DNA of 64,000 nucleotides from an uncultured Pelagibacteraceae bacterium (GCA_902560855.1 CACENJ010000001.1:1-64000); one strand, 5' to 3'; numbered from the stretch's first letter, positions 1 to 8,522 are shown. Numbers and translations: made by a program. Notes: generated from the letters alone by a model not told the origin.

Positions 1-1881
1 CTTGGCGATAGACAAAAAGTTAAAGAAGCTTTTGATAAAGCTGATAAAATAATAAAACTAGACATTACTAATAATAGACTTATTCCAAATGCAATGGAAC
101 CGAGAGCGTGTGTAATAGATTATAACACTGCTTCAGAAGAAATTACCTGTTATACAACAAGTCAGAATCCACATTTATCAAGACTAATTATGTCAGCTTT
201 TGGAGGAGTTGCTCCAGAAAATAAATTAAGAGTAGTTGCTCCTGATGTAGGAGGAGGATTTGGTTCAAAAATTAATCTTTATAATGAAGAAATAGTTTGC
301 AGTTGGGCTTCTAAAAAAATTGAAAGACCTATAAAATGGGTTGCTGAAAGAACAGAATCATTTTTGACCGATACTCATGGAAGAGATCATATTACCCATG
401 CTGAACTAGCAGTTACAAATGATGGAAAATTTTTAGGGTTTATAAATGAAACAATTGCAAATTTAGGTGCTTACGCTAGAGTTTTTGGTACCGTTACACC
501 AACCTATCTTTTCGGTCCTTGCGCAACGGGAGTATATGTAATGCCCGCAGCATACTCAAATGTAAAGGCAGTATATACAAACACAGCTCCGGTTGATGCT
601 TACAGAGGAGCGGGAAGACCAGAAGCTACTTATACAATTGAAAGAATAGTGGATAAGGCCGCAATAGAACTTGGTATAGATCCTATTGAAATAAGAATGA
701 AAAATTTCCCTACAGAGTTTCCATTTAAACAAACTTTAGTCCACCAAGTAGATTCAGGAGATTATGTTGCAGGATTAAATAAAGCAAAAGAGATGTCAGA
801 TTATGACGGCTTTGAAGCTAGAAAAAAAGATTCAGAGTCCAGAGGAAAGCTTAGAGGAATAGGGGTTACAACTTATTTTGAAGCGTGCGGTATAGCGCCA
901 TCACCGGTAGTCATGATGTTGGGATGTGGAGTTGGATTATGGGAGTCAGCAGAAGTAAGATTTAATCCTACAGGACAGGTTACCGTTTATACAGGATCTC
1001 ACAGCCATGGACAAAGCCATCAAACGACTTTTGCGCAAATAGCAGCTGATGAGCTAGGTGTACCAATAGATAATATAGATATTGTACATGGCGACACAGA
1101 CAAAGGTACATTTGGAATGGGAACTTATGGATCTAGATCTTTAACAGTCGGCGGTATAGCCATAGTTAATGCATGTAAAAAAATAGTTGCTAAAGGAAAA
1201 AGAATTGCCGCTAAAATGCTCGAAGCTAATGAAGATGAAGTTGAATTTAAAGATGGAGAATATGTAGTTGCAAAATCAAACAAAAAGAAAACTATAGGCG
1301 AAGTGGCATTTGCAAGCTATTTACCAGGAGTAAGAGATGAAGTTAAATCGCCATTACCAGAAGGTGAAGAACCAGGTTTAATAGAGTCATCATTTTTTGA
1401 CCCTGCTAATTTTTCATTTCCAGCGGGTTCACATATTGCAGAAGTAGAAATTGATCCCGATACAGGTAGTGTGAAACTAGATAAATATACTGCAGTTGAT
1501 GATTTTGGAACAATTGTTAATCCAACTATAGTTGAAGGACAAGTTCACGGAGGATTAGCACAAGGAATAGGACAAGCTCTTACGGAAAATGCTGAATATG
1601 ATGAAAGCGGTCAACTAATTACTGCTTCATATATGGACTATACTATGCCAAGAGCTGACAACCTGCCTGACTTTAATTTAGGATTTACCTGTACTAAGGC
1701 TACAACAAATCCATTAGGAGTTAAAGGGTGCGGAGAAGCAGGAGCTATTGCAGCCCCACCAACAGTTATGAATGCTGTAATAAATGCTTTAGGCGGAAGA
1801 GAGATACAAATGCCTGCTACAGCAGAAAAAGTTTGGAAAGCATGCCAAGAAAATAAAAAAACAAATACTAAAGCAGCTTAA
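1..1881 (+). CDS. coxL: Aerobic CODH-like Mo-hydroxylase large subunit, form II (5' truncated)
   Basis: The frame is open from base 1, so the start lies upstream; the ORF-track ATG at 94 is internal (the preceding residues NRLIPNA belong to the family). About 626 residues are visible of a usual 780-800. The protein is the molybdopterin-cytosine-dinucleotide subunit of the xanthine dehydrogenase/CO dehydrogenase family. Visible motifs are GGGFGSK near residue 83, the active-site loop AYRGAGR near 200 and the general-base glutamate in KGCGEAG near 579. AYRGAGR marks form II (BMS-type) CoxL; form I, the proven CO oxidisers, carries AYxCSFR. The true substrate is therefore uncertain. coxM follows 8 nt later behind an AGGAG ribosome site, fitting the coxSLM order of form II clusters; coxS should lie just upstream of the window. 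Confidence 0.92.
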   Translation, partial: LGDRQKVKEAFDKADKIIKLDITNNRLIPNAMEPRACVIDYNTASEEITCYTTSQNPHLSRLIMSAFGGVAPENKLRVVAPDVGGGFGSKINLYNEEIVCSWASKKIERPIKWVAERTESFLTDTHGRDHITHAELAVTNDGKFLGFINETIANLGAYARVFGTVTPTYLFGPCATGVYVMPAAYSNVKAVYTNTAPVDAYRGAGRPEATYTIERIVDKAAIELGIDPIEIRMKNFPTEFPFKQTLVHQVDSGDYVAGLNKAKEMSDYDGFEARKKDSESRGKLRGIGVTTYFEACGIAPSPVVMMLGCGVGLWESAEVRFNPTGQVTVYTGSHSHGQSHQTTFAQIAADELGVPIDNIDIVHGDTDKGTFGMGTYGSRSLTVGGIAIVNACKKIVAKGKRIAAKMLEANEDEVEFKDGEYVVAKSNKKKTIGEVAFASYLPGVRDEVKSPLPEGEEPGLIESSFFDPANFSFPAGSHIAEVEIDPDTGSVKLDKYTAVDDFGTIVNPTIVEGQVHGGLAQGIGQALTENAEYDESGQLITASYMDYTMPRADNLPDFNLGFTCTKATTNPLGVKGCGEAGAIAAPPTVMNAVINALGGREIQMPATAEKVWKACQENKKTNTKAA

Positions 1882-1889
1882 GGAGAAAT

Positions 1890-2675
1890 ATGAAAACATT
1901 TAATTATCATTCTGCAAAAGATGTTAAAGAAGCATCAAAATTAGCTTCTCATAATTCTGCCTTTTTAGCAGGAGGAATGACAACTTTGCCTTCAATGAAA
2001 TTGGGATTAGCTTCTTATAAAGATATTATTGATATTAAGAGAATAAAAAAACTATCAGGTATTAAAGTAACCTCAAAAACAGTTACGATTGGAGCAATAA
2101 CAAAACATGTAGAAGTTGCAAACTCAAAGGAAATTAAAAAAGCAATACCATCCCTAACGGCTTTAGCTGATGGAATAGGAGATCCACAAGTAAGAAACAG
2201 AGGAACCATTGGTGGATCCATTGCAAACAATGATCCTGCTGCTGATTACCCAGCTGCTTGTATTGCTTTAAATGCAATGATTATTACTAACAATAGAAAA
2301 ATTATTGCTGAAAATTTTTTTAGAGGAATGTTTGAAACATGTCTTAAGAAGACAGAAATAATTGAGGCAATCGAATTTGAGATTCCCCAAAAATCAAGCT
2401 ATCAAAAACTACCAAATCCAGCATCACGTTATGCTGTAGTTGGCGTCTATGTAGCTAAACATAAATCAGGAGTAAATGTTTCGATAACCGGAGCAAAATC
2501 CTGCGTGTACAATGATAAAGATCTTGCACAAGCTTTAAAGAATAATTTTTCTTCATCAGCAGTTGATAATGTAAAAATATCATCATCAGGAATGAACTCC
2601 GATATACACGCATCTGCTAATTATAGAGCAAACATGGTTAAAGCTTTTGCAAAAAAAGCCGTTGATGCTTGCTAA
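1890..2675 (+). CDS. coxM: CODH-like FAD-binding medium subunit
   Basis: This is the FAD subunit that would pass electrons from the 2Fe-2S subunit of the Mo-hydroxylase to an acceptor. The two flavin signatures are present: AGGMTTL at residues 27-33 and TIGGSIANNDPAAD at 106-119. The length of 261 residues is at the short end of the CoxM family. It is preceded by AGGAGAAAT and sits 8 nt after coxL, so it is almost certainly cotranscribed. A shadow ORF on the opposite strand (2015-2230) has no support. Assignment to the CoxM/XdhB FAD family is secure; CO as substrate is not. Confidence 0.93.
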   Translation: MKTFNYHSAKDVKEASKLASHNSAFLAGGMTTLPSMKLGLASYKDIIDIKRIKKLSGIKVTSKTVTIGAITKHVEVANSKEIKKAIPSLTALADGIGDPQVRNRGTIGGSIANNDPAADYPAACIALNAMIITNNRKIIAENFFRGMFETCLKKTEIIEAIEFEIPQKSSYQKLPNPASRYAVVGVYVAKHKSGVNVSITGAKSCVYNDKDLAQALKNNFSSSAVDNVKISSSGMNSDIHASANYRANMVKAFAKKAVDAC

Positions 2676-2706
2676 TTGTTTGCTTAAATAATAACTTTCA
2701 AATCTA

Positions 2707-3036
2707 ATGAAAAATTCATTTGATGAAAAAATTTTAGAAGAAGCTAATGATTGGATAAAAGCTAATCAAAAAGTTGTTTTAGCAACAGTAATTCAAACAT
2801 GGGGATCTTCTCCAAGACAAGTAGGAAGTAGAATGATTGTAAATGAAAAAGGCGATTTTTCAGGATCTGTTTCGGGAGGGTGTGTTGAGTCAGCAGTTGT
2901 AAGAGAGTGTGTAGGAATTATAAAAGAAAAAAAACCATTTAAAAAAATAGAATTTAAAGTTTCAAATGAAAGTGCATGGAAAGTAGGACTTGCTTGTGGT
3001 GGAGAAATAGCAGTTTATTTAGAAGAGATTAATTAA
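2707..3036 (+). CDS. XdhC/CoxI family maturation protein, N-terminal domain only
   Basis: At 109 residues this holds only the N-terminal XdhC_CoxI domain. The family core is clear: LATVIQTWGSSPRQVGSRM, then GSVSGGCVESAVV and a late LACGGEI. XdhC/CoxI proteins bind the molybdenum cofactor, help its sulfuration and insert it into xanthine dehydrogenase or CODH-type enzymes. In many bacteria this domain is fused to a C-terminal Rossmann domain; here that part is a separate gene at 4146, with two unrelated genes between them. Start ATG at 2707 lies 31 nt after coxM with no strong ribosome site. Confidence 0.88.
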   Translation: MKNSFDEKILEEANDWIKANQKVVLATVIQTWGSSPRQVGSRMIVNEKGDFSGSVSGGCVESAVVRECVGIIKEKKPFKKIEFKVSNESAWKVGLACGGEIAVYLEEIN

Positions 3037-3040
3037 GCAA

Positions 3041-3175
3041 ATGATAGTGATGCATAAAAAATATATAGACCAGTTTAAAAAAAATTTTAATGTTTCTAAT
3101 TATGGATTGCTTTGGATAAGCTTTCTTAAAGGCCTAATCTTGGGTTTAATAATTTATCATTTTTTTATTAAATGA
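3041..3175 (+). CDS. Small single-pass membrane protein, 44 residues (not in ORF track)
   Basis: An ATG at 3041 opens a 44-codon frame ending in TGA at 3173-3175, which overlaps the ATG of the next gene (ATGA). A polar, basic N-terminal half (KKYIDQFKKNF) is followed by one hydrophobic segment, LLWISFLKGLILGLIIYHFF, long enough to span a membrane. I recognise no family. Support is its snug fit between XdhC-N (4 nt upstream) and the M23-like gene, the ATGA coupling used throughout this operon, and an amphipathic-plus-TM design. It might anchor or partner the exported M23-like protein; that is inference. Confidence 0.6.
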   Translation: MIVMHKKYIDQFKKNFNVSNYGLLWISFLKGLILGLIIYHFFIK

Positions 3176-4149
3176 AAAAACGAGCTTTTTTAAAACTTTT
3201 ATCAATTTTTTTTTCTGGACTGAGCTTAAAATTTTTTGGTTTTCAAAATTTAGCTTATGCTGAATCTCATAAAAAGAAAAAAAAAATGAAAGACTTGTCA
3301 AACATGGTAATAAAATCTAATTGCTCTAAATGTGAAAGCATGGAAGGTTTTATTGACCCGAATTTAATTGATAGAAAAATTTATAAGATGTTACACTTAA
3401 TGGGTAGCGGCAAAAAAGGGAGACAACAAACCCAAGAAGATGTTGATTTACAAAAAGAAAGAGGTGCTATTGAAACTGGAACAAAACCAGTTTTTTATAA
3501 AAATGCTAATTGTGGAAAAATAGACGAAGGTTGGGCAATTGATTATACTCCAAAACGTAATAATCCAGCGATTCACAAAGGTATCGATATTCCCAAGCCT
3601 TTTGGTGAACCAATATTAGCTGTGGCAGATGGAACTGTTATAGGAATATTCGAAAATGCTTGGTCAGCAAAAGGTATTGAAATTATGTTGAGACACACTC
3701 CAGAGCAGACTGGGCTTCCATTTTGGATATATTCTCAATACACTCATTTTGATAGTATGCCGAATTTTGAAATTGGACAAAAAGTTAGCATGGGAGAAGT
3801 TTTAGGTTCAACTGGTAATACTGGAAAAAGAGGAAAAGAATCTGAAAAGAAAAAAAAGAAGAGAAAAAAAGAGAATATAAAAAGACCAGAAAGAAGACCA
3901 GCACTACACTTTGCCATAATCTACAGTGAAGTCCCAGAATGGAGTAGTTGGAAAAGAGGTATAGTAATAAAAGATAGTTATTGGATGGATCCTTTAGCTT
4001 TTTATAGAAACAAAGGGCCTTACATATCACAACAAGTAAAAAAACTTTCAAAAAAAGAAAAAAAAATACTCATAGGATATAGAAAAAAAGATGGAAACTT
4101 TGTTCCGAACGGCACCATAAAGATTTGGCCATACACTAGTAAATCATGA
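3172..4149 (+). CDS. Exported M23 (LytM/lysostaphin-fold) peptidase-like protein
   Basis: 325 residues. The N-terminus (KKRAFLKLL, hydrophobic stretch, then AYAES) resembles a Tat signal with KR instead of RR; a Sec signal is possible. The mature N-terminus is lysine-rich, with a CSKC pair near residue 53. The M23 fold is indicated by HKGIDIPKPFGEPILAVADGTV (metal ligands H and D), QYTHFDS and ALHFAI. The usual HxH is ALH here, so one metal ligand remains but the partner catalytic His is absent, and peptidase activity is doubtful. A Lys/Arg-rich insert lies near residue 225. ATGA overlaps couple it to the 44-residue ORF before and the XdhC Rossmann gene after, so it belongs to the CODH maturation operon. 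Its role there is unknown. Confidence 0.75.
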   Translation: MKKRAFLKLLSIFFSGLSLKFFGFQNLAYAESHKKKKKMKDLSNMVIKSNCSKCESMEGFIDPNLIDRKIYKMLHLMGSGKKGRQQTQEDVDLQKERGAIETGTKPVFYKNANCGKIDEGWAIDYTPKRNNPAIHKGIDIPKPFGEPILAVADGTVIGIFENAWSAKGIEIMLRHTPEQTGLPFWIYSQYTHFDSMPNFEIGQKVSMGEVLGSTGNTGKRGKESEKKKKKRKKENIKRPERRPALHFAIIYSEVPEWSSWKRGIVIKDSYWMDPLAFYRNKGPYISQQVKKLSKKEKKILIGYRKKDGNFVPNGTIKIWPYTSKS

Positions 4150-4829
4150 AAAAAAATTTACTAAGTGAGATTATAAAAAAAAAAGAAAATAAAGAAGAGT
4201 TTGCAATTATCACTAATATTGCAAATGGAGAAAGTTGTATTTTTGAAAAAAATAAGACTTTAGATAAAAATTTCGAGAAATATTCTGATCAAATAAATAG
4301 TTATTTTGAAAAAACAAAAAGTGGAATGATTGAAAACACTAATATTTTTGTAGAAACATATATTAGACCTATTAAAGTAATAATTGTAGGTGCTGTTCAT
4401 ATAGCCCAATATTTAGTTGATTATGCAAAGAGTTTAAATTTTGAAATATCTATTATTGATCCAAGAGGTTATTTTGCAAACAAACAAAGATTTCCGGATC
4501 TAAAAATTATCAATAAATGGCCCGATGAAGCTTTTAAAGAAATAGAAACTAACTCAAGCAGTGCTTTAATTGCATTAACTCACGATCCTAAAATAGATGA
4601 TCCAGCTATTCAACATGCTCTAAAAAATAAATTTTATTATATCGGTGCATTAGGAAGTAAAAAAACGCATGAAAACAGATGCAAAAGATTAAGAGAAGCA
4701 GGCTTTACTGATGACCAAATAAATTTTATTCACGGTCCTATTGGTATAAAATTAGGCGGACGATCAGCTCCTGAAATAGCATTATCAATTATTGCACAAT
4801 TAGTTTTAGAAACACATAACAAACAATGA
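4146..4829 (+). CDS. XdhC family C-terminal Rossmann-domain protein
   Basis: 227 residues. After a variable N-terminal part of about 75 residues comes the XdhC_C Rossmann fold: VIIVGAVHIAQYLVDYA (dinucleotide-type glycine loop with AVH in place of the common GGH), ISIIDPRGYFA, IALTHDPKIDDPAI, YIGALGSKKTHENR and a final GGRSAPEIALSI. These match the second half of XdhC/CoxF-type Mo-enzyme maturation factors. It starts in an ATGA overlap with the M23-like gene and ends in an ATGA overlap with the MocA-like gene. It would act with the separate N-terminal domain protein at 2707 on the coxL product. Confidence 0.88.
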   Translation: MKKNLLSEIIKKKENKEEFAIITNIANGESCIFEKNKTLDKNFEKYSDQINSYFEKTKSGMIENTNIFVETYIRPIKVIIVGAVHIAQYLVDYAKSLNFEISIIDPRGYFANKQRFPDLKIINKWPDEAFKEIETNSSSALIALTHDPKIDDPAIQHALKNKFYYIGALGSKKTHENRCKRLREAGFTDDQINFIHGPIGIKLGGRSAPEIALSIIAQLVLETHNKQ

Positions 4830-5407
4830 TCTCAGCTATTTTATTAGCTGCAGGCCAATCCAAAAGAATGAAAGGTAGTAATAAATTATTATTTAAATAT
4901 AAAAACAAAACTCTAATTAATTACGCCTTAAAATCTTTAGTTAAGAGTAAAGTAAATAAAATCATTGTTGTTCTAGGTTATGATAGTAAAAAGGTAAAAA
5001 TAGCGGCACTTAAGAGTAAAAAAATAACTTTTGTTACTAATCCAAAATATTCAAAAGGAATATCAACATCAATTAAGTGTGGACTAAAAAAAATATCTCA
5101 AAAAAATTTAGGGTTTTTGATTGCACATGGAGATATGCCATTAGTTTCAAAAAAAATTTTTAATACTTTATGCGCGGCTTTAAAAAATAAAAATAAAGAA
5201 ATTTTTGTACCAGTCTATAAAAAAAAAGTTGGAAATCCTTTGGCTTTTAAATACTCAATGATCAAATCATTTAGAAAAATTAAAGGGGATAGGGGAGCGA
5301 AAAAACTAATTAGATCGAATAAATCAATGGTAAAGAAAGTTAAGGTAAATTCTAAATCTATTTTAATTGATTTTGATCAACCAAAGGATTTCCCTTCAGC
5401 CACTTAG
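4826..5407 (+). CDS. mocA: MobA/MocA-like molybdenum cofactor cytidylyltransferase
   Basis: 193 residues of the nucleotidyltransferase fold that attaches CMP to molybdopterin, giving the MCD cofactor used by CODH-type enzymes. Diagnostic parts are the N-terminal ILLAAGQSKRMKGSNKLLF loop, GHD-like HGDMPLV near residue 100, NPLAF near 155 and the closing LIDFDQPKDF. ATGA overlap with the preceding XdhC_C gene. Its last 50 nt overlap the 3' end of convergent moaE; the overlap encodes the conserved DFDQPKDF tail here and a poorly conserved tail in MoaE. MocA rather than MobA is inferred from context (CoxL needs MCD). Confidence 0.85.
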   Translation: MISAILLAAGQSKRMKGSNKLLFKYKNKTLINYALKSLVKSKVNKIIVVLGYDSKKVKIAALKSKKITFVTNPKYSKGISTSIKCGLKKISQKNLGFLIAHGDMPLVSKKIFNTLCAALKNKNKEIFVPVYKKKVGNPLAFKYSMIKSFRKIKGDRGAKKLIRSNKSMVKKVKVNSKSILIDFDQPKDFPSAT

Positions 5408-5819
5408 AATCTTCTTCTTCATAATGTTCTTTTTTCCAAATGGGGGTTCTTTTTTTTATTTCTTCAATAATATATCTTGAAAATTCATAGGCTTGCGCTC
5501 TATGTTTACAACCTACTGCTATAATAATGCTAGTATCACCAAGAGCCGCATATCCTTTGATATGTTCAATGAATACTGTGATATTTTCAAATTTAAATTT
5601 TGTTTCTGCTTCTTTATATATCTCTTCGAAACTTTTAATTACTAAAGCATCGTGACTATCATATGTAATTCCAGTAACTTTTTTATTATCATTTTGATCT
5701 CTTACAGTCCCAACAAAATATATTGATGCTCCAAATTTACTCGAAGCGATAAATTTTTTTGCCTTATTAAGATCAATCTTTTCTTTAGAAACATCTATAA
5801 TTTTAGCATGAAGCATCAA
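5358..5819 (-). CDS. moaE: Molybdopterin synthase catalytic subunit
   Basis: 153 residues. MoaE inserts two sulfurs, delivered by MoaD thiocarboxylate, into cyclic pyranopterin monophosphate. Typical segments are GASIYFVGTVRDQN near residue 32, VGCKHRAQAYEFSRYIIEEIK near 102 and PIWKKEHY near 132, which holds the catalytic lysines. It follows moaD with a 4-nt ATGA overlap, and its 3' end runs 50 nt into convergent mocA. Last gene of a moaA-moaC-moaD-moaE operon. Confidence 0.95.
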   Translation of the reverse strand: MMLHAKIIDVSKEKIDLNKAKKFIASSKFGASIYFVGTVRDQNDNKKVTGITYDSHDALVIKSFEEIYKEAETKFKFENITVFIEHIKGYAALGDTSIIIAVGCKHRAQAYEFSRYIIEEIKKRTPIWKKEHYEEEDSKWLKGNPLVDQNQLK

Positions 5820-6085
5820 CCACCTCCAATCGGTGGAATCATTCCAATTTTTTGATTTTTTGTAATTTTATACTCATCATCAACAATATTATTTTCTTCA
5901 GAACAAAATTTTGATGTTTTAACTAATTTTTTGAAGTTGCTATTGCCTTTAAAATTTTTATCAATGAAACTTAATATTTCATTACGTAAATCATTTATTG
6001 AGCTTTTTTCCTTTAAGTTAAATTCCAAATAATCTTTTTCACTAAATTCACGGCTAGCTCCATAAAGCTCTAATTTAATTTTCAT
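5816..6085 (-). CDS. moaD: Molybdopterin synthase sulfur-carrier subunit
   Basis: 89 residues with a ubiquitin-like beta-grasp fold; the sequence ends in PPIGGG, providing the C-terminal diglycine that is adenylylated and converted to a thiocarboxylate. N-terminal IKLELYGASREF is typical. No moeB-like adenylyltransferase is visible in this window. It sits between moaC (18 nt upstream) and moaE (ATGA overlap). Confidence 0.93.
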   Translation of the reverse strand: MKIKLELYGASREFSEKDYLEFNLKEKSSINDLRNEILSFIDKNFKGNSNFKKLVKTSKFCSEENNIVDDEYKITKNQKIGMIPPIGGG

Positions 6086-6103
6086 TAATATTTTTTATTA
6101 AAA

Positions 6104-6649
6104 TTAAAATATATTGTCTAGAAATTTTGGCAGGCCATCAGGATTAGTCCAAACTCCACTTTTTCCACCTTCTTTTATTAATAATTTAACATTATCAATT
6201 TTTAAATGTGGATTTACTATTTTGCTTAAATCATAAATTGTAATAAGCGCTGCGTTAACGCCCATAATTGCTTCCATCTCAACACCTGTTTTGGCTATAG
6301 CTGAAACAACACAATAAACTTCCAAAGAGTGATCTTGATCATTCATGATAATTTTAGTTGCGGTATGGTCAATAGGAAGTGGATGGCACAACGGGATTAG
6401 TTCACTTGTTTTTTTTACTCCTAAAACTGCAGAAACTTCAGCAAGACTAATAGGATCTCCTTTTGGCATTTCATTATTTTTGATCATATTGAATATTTTT
6501 TCACCTACATAAATTTTTCCTGATGCCAAAGCTCTTCTAAAGGTTTCTTTTTTTGCAGAAACATCAACCATGTTAAAAGAGTTTTTCTTGAACAAATCTT
6601 CTGCCCAATCTTTTAATTGATCTTGATTAACTATTTTTAAATTTTTCAT
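6104..6649 (-). CDS. moaC: Cyclic pyranopterin monophosphate synthase
   Basis: 181 residues, slightly longer than the usual 160 because of about 25 extra N-terminal residues. MoaC converts the MoaA product into cyclic pyranopterin monophosphate. The family core is plain: MVDVSAKKETFRRALASGKI near residue 27, IPLCHPLPIDHT near 90, KTGVEMEAIMGVNAALITIYDL near 122, and KEGGKSG near 162. Its ATG overlaps the moaA stop by one base (TAATG), indicating translational coupling. Confidence 0.95.
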   Translation of the reverse strand: MKNLKIVNQDQLKDWAEDLFKKNSFNMVDVSAKKETFRRALASGKIYVGEKIFNMIKNNEMPKGDPISLAEVSAVLGVKKTSELIPLCHPLPIDHTATKIIMNDQDHSLEVYCVVSAIAKTGVEMEAIMGVNAALITIYDLSKIVNPHLKIDNVKLLIKEGGKSGVWTNPDGLPKFLDNIF

Positions 6650-7641
6650 TATCCTCCAGTTGTAGATAAATTTTTCATCAAACCTGTTTCTCCTAGTTCT
6701 AAATAGTGAGACTCTTTTTTAAAATTTAGTTGTTTAGAAATTAAATCTTTTAGTTCTTCTAATTGATCACCTCTTTGTAATAGATGTCTTATACTTATTC
6801 CGGTAGTTCCAAATAAACAGAGTCTTAAATCACCTCTAGCTGTAATTCTAAGTCTGTTACAACTTTTGCAAAAATCTTTTGAATAAGGAGCAATTACTCC
6901 AAATTTACCTTTATAAGATGGATTTATATAATTTTTTGATGGTCCCGCGTCTCTCCCAAGAGTTTGAAAGATCCAATCATTTTTGTTTAAATAATCGGTA
7001 AATACTTTTGCTGACACATGATATTTATTAAAATAGTCTAAACCATCTCCTGTTTGCATTAATTCTATATATCTAAAATCAATTTCGTTATTTTTAATAA
7101 AGTTGCCCCACTCATTAAAATCTTTTTCACTATCATTGATATCTTTTAACAAGACAGCATTTATCTTAATATTTTTAAAGTTAAGTTTTTGCAATTTTTC
7201 AATTCCTTTTAGAATTTCAGGTAATCGATCATGACTGGTAATATTTTTAAATGTTTCTCTGTTTAAACTATCAATACTTATATTTATTCCATCTAAGCCA
7301 CTAGCGGCAATTTGATCGGCAATTTTATCTAAACGATATCCATTTGTAGTAATTACTGTTTTTTTAATTCCAGAATTACTTTTAATGATTTTAACAATAT
7401 CAAAAAAATCTTTTCTAACAGTAGGCTCTCCTCCAGTTAATCTTATTTTGCATACTCCAAGTTCAGATAGACCTTTAGCCAACCTCCCAATCTCTTCATA
7501 AGAAAGAAAAGTTCTGTTATCACCTTTATCTTTTTGATAGCCATTGGGTAAGCAGTAACCACATTTAAAATTGCACACATCTGTTATTGACAATCTTATA
7601 TATGGAAAAGTTCTTCCAAAACTATCTCTAAGCATTTTCAT
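6649..7641 (-). CDS. moaA: GTP 3',8-cyclase, radical SAM
   Basis: 330 residues. MoaA starts molybdopterin synthesis by rearranging GTP. The radical-SAM cluster motif CNFKCGYC is at residues 23-30, followed by RLTGGEPTVRKDF; the C-terminal second 4Fe-4S site is seen in FCKSCNRLRITARGDLRLC. The protein ends in STTGG, the C-terminal double glycine needed for MoaA activity. First gene of the minus-strand moa operon, divergent from the PhyH gene with a 44-nt AT-rich gap that must hold both promoters. Confidence 0.97.
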   Translation of the reverse strand: MKMLRDSFGRTFPYIRLSITDVCNFKCGYCLPNGYQKDKGDNRTFLSYEEIGRLAKGLSELGVCKIRLTGGEPTVRKDFFDIVKIIKSNSGIKKTVITTNGYRLDKIADQIAASGLDGINISIDSLNRETFKNITSHDRLPEILKGIEKLQKLNFKNIKINAVLLKDINDSEKDFNEWGNFIKNNEIDFRYIELMQTGDGLDYFNKYHVSAKVFTDYLNKNDWIFQTLGRDAGPSKNYINPSYKGKFGVIAPYSKDFCKSCNRLRITARGDLRLCLFGTTGISIRHLLQRGDQLEELKDLISKQLNFKKESHYLELGETGLMKNLSTTGG

Positions 7642-7685
7642 TTAATTTTTTATAAAATAAGTTATCATATTAAATACATTTTATC

Positions 7686-8522
7686 ATGAATGAATTTTTA
7701 ACAAATAATGAAATAAGTCAGTTTAAACAAGATGGAGCTATCTTTATTAAAGGAAAATTTGACCTTAGTTGGATAGAAAAATTAAAAAAAGGAATTGAAA
7801 GGGATATTAAAAACCCAAGCCCTAGATTTAAGAGTCATACTTTGAAAAAGGGTGTTCCCGAGTATTTAGAAGATTATTGGACATGGGATTTAGTTCCTGA
7901 ATTTACAGACTTTGTATTTAATTCGCCATACGCAAAAATAGCTTCTGAATTAATGTCAGCAAAAAAAATAAATTTAGTAATGGATAATTGGTTTTTAAGA
8001 GAAGCAGGATCAAAATCTTCGACACCATTTCATCATGATATAAGTTATTTTGATATGGATGGAACTATGTGTGTTCTTTGGTTGCCACTACAACCAACAG
8101 GTAAAAATGAAGGAGTTGTTTGGGTAAAAGGCTCTCATTTATGGGATAAACTTTTTTTAAGGGTACTTTTTAAAGATGGACATAAAGTCGAGGGCAATGA
8201 ATGTGTTATTAATGGAAAAAAATATGAACTTCCACCTGATATATTGGGAAATAAAGATAAATATGAATTTTTAAAATGGGATTGTGAAATAGGAGATGCC
8301 GTTATATTTGACATGAGAACTCTTCATGGAACACTAAGTTCTTCAATACCAAAAAAAACATTAAGTCGTTATACATTAAGAGTAGCAAAAGAAGATGCAA
8401 AGATTAGTTATGTTGGTGATTGGACAAGTTATAACTATCGTCAAGCAATGAAAGAAGGAGGCTACAAAGAAGGCGATAGCCTTGGCGGTAAAATGTTTCC
8501 AATTTTATATGAAAGCATTTAA
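7686..8522 (+). CDS. Phytanoyl-CoA dioxygenase (PhyH) family Fe(II)/2OG oxygenase
   Basis: 278 residues. The jelly-roll oxygenase signature is present: iron-binding HxD in TPFHHDISYFDMDG (residues 116-118), the distal histidine in VIFDMRTLHGTLSS near 225, and a downstream RYTLR that would hold 2-oxoglutarate. Substrates of this family vary widely (lipids, phosphonates, ectoine, halogenated or methylated small molecules), and nothing nearby fixes it. Monocistronic: divergent from moaA and ended by a hairpin overlapping its stop codon. Confidence 0.8.
   Translation: MNEFLTNNEISQFKQDGAIFIKGKFDLSWIEKLKKGIERDIKNPSPRFKSHTLKKGVPEYLEDYWTWDLVPEFTDFVFNSPYAKIASELMSAKKINLVMDNWFLREAGSKSSTPFHHDISYFDMDGTMCVLWLPLQPTGKNEGVVWVKGSHLWDKLFLRVLFKDGHKVEGNECVINGKKYELPPDILGNKDKYEFLKWDCEIGDAVIFDMRTLHGTLSSSIPKKTLSRYTLRVAKEDAKISYVGDWTSYNYRQAMKEGGYKEGDSLGGKMFPILYESI

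Noticed and set aside
2015-2230. Antisense ORF within coxM, and similar shadow ORFs throughout the track
   Set aside because: They overlap clear family genes on the other strand or in another frame and show no domain pattern.
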